Shown here: positions 19,901 to 26,681 of the stretch, one piece after another
Position numbering within the stretch: position 1 is the first letter of the stretch
Layout of the letters: each line of letters begins with the position of its first letter
From: Budvicia diplopodorum
Lineage (GTDB): Bacteria; Pseudomonadota; Gammaproteobacteria; Enterobacterales; Enterobacteriaceae
Assembly: GCF_009800925.1 (NCBI RefSeq)
Contig: NZ_WOYF01000004.1
Location: 124,001 to 188,000, forward strand
Length of the DNA stretch: 64,000 nucleotides
Reading direction: 5' to 3'
Position numbers and translations under genes: made by a program
The notes under the pieces: generated by a model
The model's database searches: none
Told to the model about the DNA's origin: nothing
The model's input: the letters and a program-made list of their open reading frames with translations, nothing else

Positions 19901-21266
19901 GAACGCCCGCAGGCAGCGAGTGCTACCGCCATCCGGCACGGCATACCGCGCCAAACGAACGCCGTTTACCGAAGAGATGCGCGAAACCCATACCATTCTG
20001 GCTCCCCAAATGGCGCCGTTCCACTTTGACTTAATTCAGTCAGTATTCCGCTCTGAAGGCTATCGGCTTCAGGTGCTGCCAACGGTGAGTAAATCGGCCA
20101 TTGAAACCGGGCTGAAATACGTCAATAACGATGCCTGTTACCCGTGCGTATTGGTTACCGGCCAGATTGTCGAAGCGTTGGAAAACGGCCAGTACGACCC
20201 GAAAACCAGCGCCGCGATTATCACCCAAACCGGCGGAGCCTGTCGGGCAACTAACTACATTGCGTTTATCCGCAAAGCGCTGGAAGACGCGGGGTTCCCG
20301 CAGGTACCGGTTATCTCTCTCAGCGCCGCCGGTCTGGAAGAAAATCCGGGGTTTCGCTACGGCTTTAGCATGGTTAAAAAGGCCATCATGGCGATTATTT
20401 ACGGCGACCTGCTGATGCGCACTCTGTTTCGCACGCGCCCTTATGAGAACGAGCCGGGTTCGGCCCAACGCCTGTTCGACCAATGGCACCGGCGCGTTAA
20501 GCAGAACCTAGAAGGTGAAGCCAGCATGCGCCAGTTCAAAAAGGACGTGAGCCAAATGGTGGCTGAGTTTGATCGCCTGCCTTTACTGGCCGTGCGTAAG
20601 CCAAAAGTCGGCATCGTCGGCGAAATTCTGGTGAAATATCACCCCGGAGCGAATAACGATCTGGTTGGCCAAATTGAATCCGAAGGCGGAGAAGCGGTAG
20701 TGCCTGACATGCTGGACTTCTTCCTCTCGTGCACCTACGGCACCCGCTACGATCGCCATCAGTACGGCCTTAACTTTCTGAGCATGGCCCTGAATCAGGC
20801 CGCCACCAGCGCGATTGAATGGATGCGCAAGTCGGTCAATAAAGCGCTCAAGCGCAGCCAACGCTTTACAGCGCCACCGGCCATTGCTGAACTTGCCTCA
20901 ATGGCTGAACGGGTCGTCTCACTGGGTAATCAGGCCGGTGAAGGCTGGCTGCTCACCGCAGAAATGCTGGAGCTACTGGAAGCGGGGGTAAATAATATCG
21001 TCTGCGTTCAGCCGTTTGGCTGCTTGCCGAACCATATTACCGGCCGCGGCGTGATTAAGAGCCTAAAGCAGAAATACCCAACGGCCAATATCTTCGCCAT
21101 TGATTACGATCCGGGAGCCAGTGAAGTCAACCAGCTTAACCGGCTGAAGTTAATGATGTCGGTTGCCCAAAACGCCATTGACGTTCGAGTCACCACGGAT
21201 GAAGAGCAACAGGTTATCGGATTTGGCAAAAGGTACACGCCAAAGCCTTCTGCGGGTAACGTATAG
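16929..21266 (+). CDS. Giant 2-hydroxyacyl-CoA dehydratase activase-related protein
   Basis: 1445 residues built from modules that are usually separate. Two ASKHA ATPase domains (BcrA/BadF type) come first. Domain 1 (about 10-285) has GIDVGSTTVKLVLLD, GGEDAKITYFD and CAGGTGAF. Domain 2 (about 335-590) has GIDSGSTTTKVALIG, GGQDMKCL and CSAGCGSF. The cysteines are placed as in the [4Fe-4S]-bridged activases. A CxxCxxxC cluster (CKQCNNHC) follows near 620. A DUF2229 segment starts near 680 (GIPRVLNQFENYPFW), and an HgdB-like part fills the C-terminus (CVQPFGCLPNH). It should couple ATP hydrolysis to low-potential electron transfer. No dehydratase substrate genes lie nearby. GGAGG sits only 3 nt before this ATG; Met codons at 16938 and 16941 are good alternatives. 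Confidence 0.88.
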   Translation: MFSMMRYTSGHYFAGIDVGSTTVKLVLLDRQQNIVHHDYQRHFSDIRQTLLSLLEQAQQSCPTLNITPVITGSGGLALSGLLHIPFEQEVIASSKTITTLVPHTDVAIELGGEDAKITYFDRHNVDQRMNNSCAGGTGAFIDQMASLLETDAAGLNQLADSYQTLYPIASRCGVFAKTDVQPLINQGAAKADIAASILQAIVNQTISGLACGKPIRGNVAFLGGPLYFLSNLRKLFIKTLRLKREEIIFPENPQLFVAMGAALLAQQQGESLPLAQLIERLRGAQENTVKEVNLLPPLFTSQQEVDSFRQRHAQANVKRLALEAYRGNAFLGIDSGSTTTKVALIGEQGELLYDFYGNNKGNPLNIVREVLQDIYQRLPPRVTIAKVATTGYGEQLIKAAFCADAGEVETVAHYKAAERLLPGVEFILDIGGQDMKCLYVRDGAINSILLNEACSAGCGSFIEMFARSLNIPVREFSQQALLARHPVDLGTRCTVFMNSKVKQAQKEGATVADISAGLSYSVIKNALYKVIKLKQLDMLPHKIMVQGGTFYNEAVLRAFENLTERQVTRVDIAGLMGAYGAALVARELDDGKPSTLLPSCNLVSFNVEQSSDRCKQCNNHCMLTINAFDDGREFISGNRCEKGTRLEIQPSPLPNLYEYKEHKIFNYKSLPKEQAPRGTVGIPRVLNQFENYPFWHTFFSQLGFRVVLSPPSSERLYLKGIETIASESACYPAKLVHGHIEHLIERKVDRIFFPSVTYEWQEIKGSDHHFNCPVVSTYSEVVRTNIDPIAHQEIPYHNPFINFNHLESVEKVLFDELKSLGLRKGEVKKAVQAAWQELQSVREDIRNRGKEVVKWLVENNRSGIVLAGRPYHVDPGIHHGIDRIIVEEGMAVLTEDSVAHLGESLLQRPLRVVDQWAYHTRLYAAGAYVATSPQLELVQLTSFGCGLDALTADQVEEVLLAANKVYTLIKIDEGANLGAVRIRIRSLKAAMNARRQRVLPPSGTAYRAKRTPFTEEMRETHTILAPQMAPFHFDLIQSVFRSEGYRLQVLPTVSKSAIETGLKYVNNDACYPCVLVTGQIVEALENGQYDPKTSAAIITQTGGACRATNYIAFIRKALEDAGFPQVPVISLSAAGLEENPGFRYGFSMVKKAIMAIIYGDLLMRTLFRTRPYENEPGSAQRLFDQWHRRVKQNLEGEASMRQFKKDVSQMVAEFDRLPLLAVRKPKVGIVGEILVKYHPGANNDLVGQIESEGGEAVVPDMLDFFLSCTYGTRYDRHQYGLNFLSMALNQAATSAIEWMRKSVNKALKRSQRFTAPPAIAELASMAERVVSLGNQAGEGWLLTAEMLELLEAGVNNIVCVQPFGCLPNHITGRGVIKSLKQKYPTANIFAIDYDPGASEVNQLNRLKLMMSVAQNAIDVRVTTDEEQQVIGFGKRYTPKPSAGNV

Positions 21267-21512
21267 CTACCCGTTGGGGAAAATCGCATTGAGCGGTATG
21301 AAATCAAGCAACGCACGCTTTACGCTATTTTTTTACTACCTGAGTCGACACGGCAATATTTTCCAGAATACCCTGATTACTTTTCCATTCGCTGGGTGAA
21401 ATAACCTGAATAAAGATAACGAAAGCGTCTTTACTATCATCAGACTCGATCAGGGTAAAATAATAATAGAACCTAGAGTTACCGTATTCTTATCTAACTC
21501 CGTCTTAAGCGA

Positions 21513-23657
21513 TTAAAACGCCACCGAAGCCTGCACAAAGTACGTCCTTGGCTCGCCCACATACTTACCGAAGTTATTGTCATTCGAGCGGGTGAAGTAG
21601 CGCCTATCGAACAGATTTTTCACGCCGGCACCCAGCTTAAGGTTAGAAACCGTTGGGCCGAAGCTATATTCGCTGCGGAAATTCCATACCATATATCCCG
21701 GAATATCGCCGAACTGACCGTCGGCACTCTCGTCGGTAATGTAATCGGGCCCGGAGCCCGGCGAACGCTGCTTCGACTGAGAATAGCTGTCGGCATTCCA
21801 TATCCAATTACCGGTTTCATAACGGGCACCCAGAGTAAATACGGAACGGGAATAGAACGGCAAATCTTTACCTGAAAAATTGCCCTTATCGCTGGTCGCT
21901 TTGGTAAAGGCATAGCTGGTATAAACGCTGGCACCGTTCAATTTGCTATTCAGTTCGCTCAAATCGTAAGTAAACGCTAACTCCGCACCGCGATGCTTAG
22001 TCGCCCCAAGGCTGGTCCAGCCCACGTAATTATTGATGTACTGCAGCTGGTTATCAAAGTCGATATAGAACAGCGTGAACTCACCGGTCCAGACCGTATT
22101 ATCAAAGCGAGTACCCGCTTCATAAGTATGGGCCTTTTCAGCACTCAGGCCCGGAGCCGGAGCGTTACCGTTTCCGCCTTTAGACAGCTGGAAATACTGC
22201 ATACTGCCAAAAGAGGTTCCGGCGTTAGCGAACAGTTTCCACTCATCGGACAGGTGATACATGGCGTTGAGCGACGGAAGCGGTTCGCTGTAATTTTCTT
22301 CACGTCGGGTACCGGTAAAAGCGTTACTCAAGTCGGTACGAATATTTTCATAACGAATACCCGGAATAATGGTCCAGTTACCGATATTAATCGTGTCATC
22401 GACGTACACCGCATGCGCCTCAGTACCGCCATAGGTATGCTGATAGTAGCTGGAAGCATCGGGCATTGACGTCACGTTTGCCGGATTATACCAGCCGGAA
22501 CGGTTGGCTTTTTCGTCCATATCCTCTTTCAAATAGCGATAGCCCATCGTCACTTCATTTGACATAGAATCGCTGCGAAATATCTGAGAATAGGTTGGCT
22601 CAATGGCGTAAGTATCATAGTGACGCGGGGAAGTCATCATCCGGCGTTTACCGGCATTTGCGCCAGTGCCTTCGGACTCAATCGCGCTGCCCCGGTAGCT
22701 GTCAGTGTAATAGGTTAGCAGCTCAAACTGGCGGTCGTCTTGCTGATGTTTATATTTCAGGGATACGTCTTTTCGACGCCCGGCAAATTCATCGTAAGGG
22801 CGAGTCGTCTGGAACGGGTCTTTCGCATACTGGGCCGCGGTTAAACCGCCCGGCATGCCGGACTGGGCATCGTAATAATGGAAATTCACCGCTAGCTCAT
22901 CTCTATCAGTCAGGGCATAGCGGGTTTTCAGCATCACGTCATCAATGTCGGTATTATCATTACCGGCTCGGGAGCCCTGACCGTGCAGGCCAGAATAAAG
23001 CAGTACAGCACCCAAACCGCTTTTGGCCGTGCCGCCAACCGAGGTGCTGGTCAGGGTTTTTAATCCGCCTTTACCGGCCCCCTGAGTTTGCACGCTGGCC
23101 GCCCCGCCGAACGTATCAGGAATGGCTTTAGTCACGAAGTTAATCACCCCGCCCACGTTCTGCGGCCCATAGCGCACCGCGCCACCGCAGCGGATCACAT
23201 CAACCGACTGTAGGTTACCGATCGATAACGGAGCCATCGACAGCTGAGGCTGGCCGTAAGGCGCAACGGCCAACGGGACACCGTCCATTAAAATGGTCGA
23301 ACGCGGCGACAAACGGGCGGTTAAGCCACGCACGCCAACGTTAAGTGAAACATCGCTACCGCCGGTGCCGTTGTTTTCCCGCACCTGTACGCCGGGCACG
23401 CCGCGCAACGCATCAGCGATGGTTTCGCTCCCCCGCTCTTTGATTTGCCGTTCAGTAACAATCGTCCGGGCTCCGGGATGGTTGAGGATCACCGAACCGT
23501 TGTCCTGAGTATCTAACCAGTTACCCACCACCGTCATAGTCTCGTTGAAACCATCAGATGATTTTGGTTCAGTAGCGGCTGATTGTGTCGCAGCGTAAGC
23601 GGTGTGGGTTAGCAATAGAGAGCTTGCCAGTAGAGAAAGGCGGAATATTGACGGCAT
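21513..23657 (-). CDS. TonB-dependent receptor, FecA-like but without signalling domain
   Basis: 714 residues. A signal peptide (about 1-22) leads to a plug domain whose sequence tracks E. coli FecA closely: VVGNWL, NHPGART, RSTILMDGVPLAVAPYGQPQLS, AVRYGPQNVGGVINFVTKAIP. The beta-barrel ends with aromatic Phe, as outer-membrane barrels do (QASVAF). FecA has about 80 extra N-terminal residues that signal to FecR; these are missing, so transcriptional signalling is not expected. It imports a ferric chelate, possibly citrate or a related siderophore. A Fur-type box lies 41 bp upstream, and a binding-protein gene precedes it on the same strand. No permease or ATPase genes are present. AAGG precedes the ATG. 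Confidence 0.9.
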   Translation of the reverse strand: MPSIFRLSLLASSLLLTHTAYAATQSAATEPKSSDGFNETMTVVGNWLDTQDNGSVILNHPGARTIVTERQIKERGSETIADALRGVPGVQVRENNGTGGSDVSLNVGVRGLTARLSPRSTILMDGVPLAVAPYGQPQLSMAPLSIGNLQSVDVIRCGGAVRYGPQNVGGVINFVTKAIPDTFGGAASVQTQGAGKGGLKTLTSTSVGGTAKSGLGAVLLYSGLHGQGSRAGNDNTDIDDVMLKTRYALTDRDELAVNFHYYDAQSGMPGGLTAAQYAKDPFQTTRPYDEFAGRRKDVSLKYKHQQDDRQFELLTYYTDSYRGSAIESEGTGANAGKRRMMTSPRHYDTYAIEPTYSQIFRSDSMSNEVTMGYRYLKEDMDEKANRSGWYNPANVTSMPDASSYYQHTYGGTEAHAVYVDDTINIGNWTIIPGIRYENIRTDLSNAFTGTRREENYSEPLPSLNAMYHLSDEWKLFANAGTSFGSMQYFQLSKGGNGNAPAPGLSAEKAHTYEAGTRFDNTVWTGEFTLFYIDFDNQLQYINNYVGWTSLGATKHRGAELAFTYDLSELNSKLNGASVYTSYAFTKATSDKGNFSGKDLPFYSRSVFTLGARYETGNWIWNADSYSQSKQRSPGSGPDYITDESADGQFGDIPGYMVWNFRSEYSFGPTVSNLKLGAGVKNLFDRRYFTRSNDNNFGKYVGEPRTYFVQASVAF

Positions 23658-23697
23658 ATCAATCCTTGAACGATATAGAGGACCTTATTAGATGCTT

Positions 23698-23716
23698 ATG
23701 ATAATCATTCTCAATT
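23698..23716 (-). promoter_or_regulatory. Candidate Fur box upstream of the FecA-like receptor
   Basis: ATGATAATCATTCTCAATT matches most of the 19-bp Fur consensus and lies 41-59 bp upstream of the receptor start codon, where iron repression is expected. Confidence 0.7.
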
Positions 23717-23765
23717 GTAAGTAAATACAAATTTTAACAAAAATGTCATACCAATGAAGCAGTAA

Positions 23766-23788
23766 GGCAGAGCAACCAACGCTCTGCC
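23766..23788 (-). terminator. Hairpin between binding-protein gene and receptor gene
   Basis: GGCAGAGC and GCTCTGCC form a perfect 8-bp stem with a 7-nt loop, 15 bp after the binding-protein stop codon. The following bases (TTACTGCTTC) are only partly T-rich. It probably separates the two transcripts, since the receptor has its own Fur box. Confidence 0.5.
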
Positions 23789-23802
23789 CTATCAGACCAG
23801 AT

Positions 23803-24945
23803 TTACTCTGGACTAACCCAAAATACGCCCTGATAGTCAATAGAGGAGAAATCCTCATGCAGCATCTTAAGATCGGCCAAAGGGTCGAGATCGCCAAACA
23901 GATCGGGATGCAGAAGCTTCGCTATTTGTTCCACGGCCGCAATGTTAAACGGACTGTCATAAAACTGATGATAAAAAGCCATCACTTTCTTCTGTTTAAC
24001 GGCCCGGAGCACCTTCTGGCTACGCCTGTCCATTAGCCCCTGAAGTTTGTGCTGCGCAGTCGGTAAATCGCTACTATAGCCAAGCGGGATAGAGATCGAG
24101 CCTTTATGAGCACCGCTCCAGTTGGCGGCGGTCATTAGGTAGAAATCAGGATTACTGGTAATCAGCTGTTCTTCATTAATTTCGCCGCCCATGGCGTCAA
24201 ACCAGTTGCTGCCCAGATTTTTCCCACCGGCATGCTGAATAAACTCGCCAAAGTTACCTTTACCAAAGGTATTGCAACAGCTGTCGCTGCCCTTCATACC
24301 CGCATGGCGTTCAATAAATACCGTCGGGCGCTGTTTCTCGCTCAGCCCGGACACCCGCTGGTGAATCATATCCAACCGCCGTTGATAGAAATCGATAAAT
24401 TTCTCACCGTTACTCTGCTCACCAAATACCTTTGCCAGCAAGCGAATGCTGGGTACCGTATTGGTCAGCGGCCGTTGGCGAAAATCGATAAAGATCGTCG
24501 GAATACCGGCTTTCTCCAGATTGCTCAACGTTCCACTGCCGGTCAGTTTATCAAGCAAACCGATATCAAAAACGATCAGATCCGGCTTCATCACCACGGC
24601 CTGCTCAATGCTGAAGTCTGACATATAGGGGTTCGCAAATACCGGGATCTGGTCCATCTCTGGGAACTTCGCACGATAGGCCTTGGCCAGATCCGGCACT
24701 TTAATCTGCATTGCGTTGTCCCAGGCAATAATCCCTTTCAAAGGAGCCTGTGGATTAAGAATATTCAACGCCACCAGCGCCCGGCTGTCGGCCAGCATCA
24801 CCCGGGAAACCGGCGCGTTTACCGTTACCGTTCTGCCGGCAATATCGGTAACGGTAGTTGGCTCGGCGGCAAGCGCCAGTGAAGAAAAAATCAGCGCAGC
24901 TAACGGCCATAGAAGGCCTGCTACAGAGGTAAGAAAACGGGACAT
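23803..24945 (-). CDS. Fe3+-siderophore/B12-type ABC transporter substrate-binding protein
   Basis: 380 residues from the chosen start. The signal peptide (MSRFLTSVAGLLWPLAALIF...ALAAE) is followed by a class III periplasmic binding protein fold (TroA-like). It contains the TVTDIAGRTVTVNAPVSRVML opening, and EQAVVMKPDLIVFD at the end of the first lobe. An upstream ATG at 25089 is in frame. I reject it because the Fur box would then be coding, the added 48 residues are not signal-like, and AAGGA lies 7 nt before the inner ATG. It should deliver the chelate captured by the neighbouring FecA-like receptor to an inner-membrane transporter encoded elsewhere. Confidence 0.88.
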   Translation of the reverse strand: MSRFLTSVAGLLWPLAALIFSSLALAAEPTTVTDIAGRTVTVNAPVSRVMLADSRALVALNILNPQAPLKGIIAWDNAMQIKVPDLAKAYRAKFPEMDQIPVFANPYMSDFSIEQAVVMKPDLIVFDIGLLDKLTGSGTLSNLEKAGIPTIFIDFRQRPLTNTVPSIRLLAKVFGEQSNGEKFIDFYQRRLDMIHQRVSGLSEKQRPTVFIERHAGMKGSDSCCNTFGKGNFGEFIQHAGGKNLGSNWFDAMGGEINEEQLITSNPDFYLMTAANWSGAHKGSISIPLGYSSDLPTAQHKLQGLMDRRSQKVLRAVKQKKVMAFYHQFYDSPFNIAAVEQIAKLLHPDLFGDLDPLADLKMLHEDFSSIDYQGVFWVSPE

Positions 24946-24977
24946 CGGGGTATCCTTCGGCAATCGACAGTAATGCG

Positions 24978-24996
24978 AATGATAATCCATATCATT
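24978..24996 (-). promoter_or_regulatory. Candidate Fur box upstream of the siderophore-binding protein gene
   Basis: AATGATAATCCATATCATT is an inverted repeat (AATGATA/TATCATT) with good agreement to the Fur box, 33 bp upstream of the chosen start codon. It supports iron repression of this gene and the choice of the downstream start. Confidence 0.7.
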
Positions 24997-25137
24997 AAAG
25001 AAGAATACCGAAGTTAACGATCCGACAATCGACGACCGCCGGATAAGTGCAGGCACACTGGGAGTAAGGATAAACCACTGCGCCATCACCCCGGTGAAAA
25101 CCGAGATGATGTGCGAGGGGTTGTTAGCGGTTAGATA

Positions 25138-25635
25138 TTAATGGCAGCCTTTTCCACCCATTGCCATACGATCGCCACCCATACCGCGATGCTCCATCAT
25201 TGGCACACCGGCTTTAGCCAGTTGAATATCTAACTGAGTGCGTTGCTCAGCAATTCGATCGTGCAGCGCAGCGATCTCTTTGCTAACGGCCCCGATCTTG
25301 GCGTCATCAACGGTGCTCGCCGTTAACAGCGCTTTGTACTCATAATTCTTCGACATCATTTGCTTGCGTAAATCGGCAGTGTTAGTAACAAACTCATCGT
25401 GCGCTTTCTTGCTGGCAGCCTGTTGCTCTGGCGTCATATTCGCCATTTTGCCGCCGTGGTGTTTGCCGCCATTCTGATGGTTCATTTCACCGTTACCGTG
25501 GTCCATCCCCTGCGTTACCGGCATGGTTTGTTGTGCATCGGTCGCGGTATGCTGAGCGCTGGTCGCGACGCTGCTAAAGCCAGTCAGGGCAGCAAAAGAG
25601 ATAACAGCGGCAATAGCCGTTTTATTCAGATTCAT
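25138..25635 (-). CDS. zraP: ZraP-like periplasmic zinc-binding stress chaperone
   Basis: 165 residues from ATG 25635, which has AAGGA 8 nt upstream; a longer frame from 25677 lacks this and would hide the signal peptide. The signal peptide (to about residue 27) is followed by a His/Met/Gly-rich stretch (about 38-65: HGNGEMNHQNGGKHHGGK) and then the CpxP/Spy-type helical hairpin. YEYKALL, DAKIGAVSKEI and LAKAGVP align well with E. coli ZraP. A second metal-binding tail (GMGGDRMAMGGKGCH) closes the protein. The role is zinc-dependent chaperone activity and metal buffering in the periplasm. The zraSR genes are not in the window. A CpxR-like direct repeat lies 120 bp upstream. Confidence 0.85.
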   Translation of the reverse strand: MNLNKTAIAAVISFAALTGFSSVATSAQHTATDAQQTMPVTQGMDHGNGEMNHQNGGKHHGGKMANMTPEQQAASKKAHDEFVTNTADLRKQMMSKNYEYKALLTASTVDDAKIGAVSKEIAALHDRIAEQRTQLDIQLAKAGVPMMEHRGMGGDRMAMGGKGCH

Positions 25636-25754
25636 AATTAATTTCCTTTTGTTTAGCATAAATAAATGAAACTTCACTTAGTGGCATAACTATCTAAAAG
25701 GCTTATCTGCCTACTCATCATTATGTGCTGCACAAGTTTATCCGGTCTACTCCC

Positions 25755-25770
25755 TTTACCGATTCTTTAC
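25755..25770 (-). promoter_or_regulatory. Possible CpxR site upstream of zraP
   Basis: On the minus strand GTAAA-N6-GTAAA lies about 120 bp before the zraP start. The CpxR motif is GTAAA-N(4-8)-GTAAA with 5 preferred, so the spacing is allowed but not ideal. Confidence 0.4.
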
Positions 25771-26021
25771 GCAAAGGAAGCGAGCGCTATTTCAGCCCAT
25801 ACTGTGTGGCAAAATACCCAGTCTCCTGACCCGGCCAATCGTTGATAAAAATTTCATTGAGAAAGCGAGCATTAGTGCCTACTATGCACCACGCAAAACC
25901 GGAAATGAAAACGGGTTATTCACCCTACCGGTACGAATATTTTTGACACTTTGAATCGCAGCACTGATATCCATCATTGAGGTTGATTTAGAATTGAAAA
26001 AACAATGGATGATCAATAACT

Positions 26022-26513
26022 ATGCTAAATAATCACGTCTTGCGCAGCGTTCGTTACATGCTGGATCTGAGCGATGCTCAGGTGGTTCAGATAATCAAAC
26101 TGGCCGACTTAACCGTAACTCAGGCCGAAATGGTCGGCTGGTTAAAGAAAGACGACGAGCCCGAATTCCGTGAGTGTGACGATAAAGTGATGGGCCACTT
26201 TCTCAACGGCCTGATCTTTTTTCGCCGCGGTAAAGATGAAAACTTCCCGGCTCCGGAAATCGAAGCCAAAATTACCAATAACATTGTGCTAAAGAAACTG
26301 CGTATCGCGTTTGAACTCAAAGATACGGATATGTTGGATATTTACAAACTGGTTGATTTTCGCGTGTCTAAGCCAGAGCTCAGCGCCGTGTTTCGCAAGC
26401 CGGGCCACAAGAACTACCGTGAGTGCGGTGACCAACTGTTGAGATACTTCCTGAAAGGGCTCAACGTTAGGCTGCGCGGCGTATCGCCTGAATCGAAGAA
26501 AAAAGGCGCTTAA
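26022..26513 (+). CDS. yehS: DUF1456 family protein YehS
   Basis: 163 residues with two copies of the DUF1456 repeat. Copy 1 begins VLRSVRYMLDLSDAQVVQI and copy 2 VLKKLRIAFELKDTDMLDI; each ends in a REC(D/G)-x(5)-FL(N/K)GL segment. Length and sequence follow E. coli YehS closely (for example NNIVLKKLRIAF and RECGDQ). The molecular function is unknown; it is a small cytosolic protein. A perfect GC-rich hairpin follows the stop codon. The preceding 386 bp contain no other gene and must hold its promoter. Confidence 0.93.
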   Translation: MLNNHVLRSVRYMLDLSDAQVVQIIKLADLTVTQAEMVGWLKKDDEPEFRECDDKVMGHFLNGLIFFRRGKDENFPAPEIEAKITNNIVLKKLRIAFELKDTDMLDIYKLVDFRVSKPELSAVFRKPGHKNYRECGDQLLRYFLKGLNVRLRGVSPESKKKGA

Positions 26514-26534
26514 GGTAACAGCAGCGAGTTTAAA

Positions 26535-26554
26535 AAGGGCGCGAAAGCGCCCTT
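26535..26554 (+). terminator. Perfect hairpin after yehS
   Basis: AAGGGCGC-GAAA-GCGCCCTT is a perfect 8-bp stem with a stable GAAA tetraloop, starting 22 bp after the yehS stop. It lacks a following T-run and it also abuts the dispersed repeat at 26547, so it may belong to that element. Confidence 0.5.
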
Positions 26555-26660
26555 AGTAATCCTAGGCCCGGAGTCCGATACGCTCAAAAATATCGCCCCT
26601 CGACCGCCAGAAAAAGCCAATATTTCAGCGTTGATGATGCGGACGAAACTTACGCTAAAA
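26547..26660. repeat. Dispersed intergenic repeat, copy at yehS/tpsB
   Basis: The stretch from AGCGCCCTTAG through CTAGGCCCGGAG to CGGACGAAACTTACGC (26640-26655) aligns nearly without gaps with 37062-37175, at roughly 70-75 percent identity by eye. Its right end lies about 20 bp from the stop codon of the convergent tpsB-like gene. The 96-codon minus ORF across it is not a gene. Confidence 0.65.
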
Positions 26661-26681
26661 TCAAATGAAACGACGTTGCCG

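Noticed and set aside
22595-23131. 178-codon ORF antisense to the FecA-like receptor
   Set aside because: Shadow frame of a clear TonB receptor; Arg/Cys-rich composition is not protein-like.
23803-25089. Longer start for the siderophore-binding protein
   Set aside because: The added 48 residues are not a signal peptide and would contain the Fur box; AAGGA before 24945 supports the shorter form.
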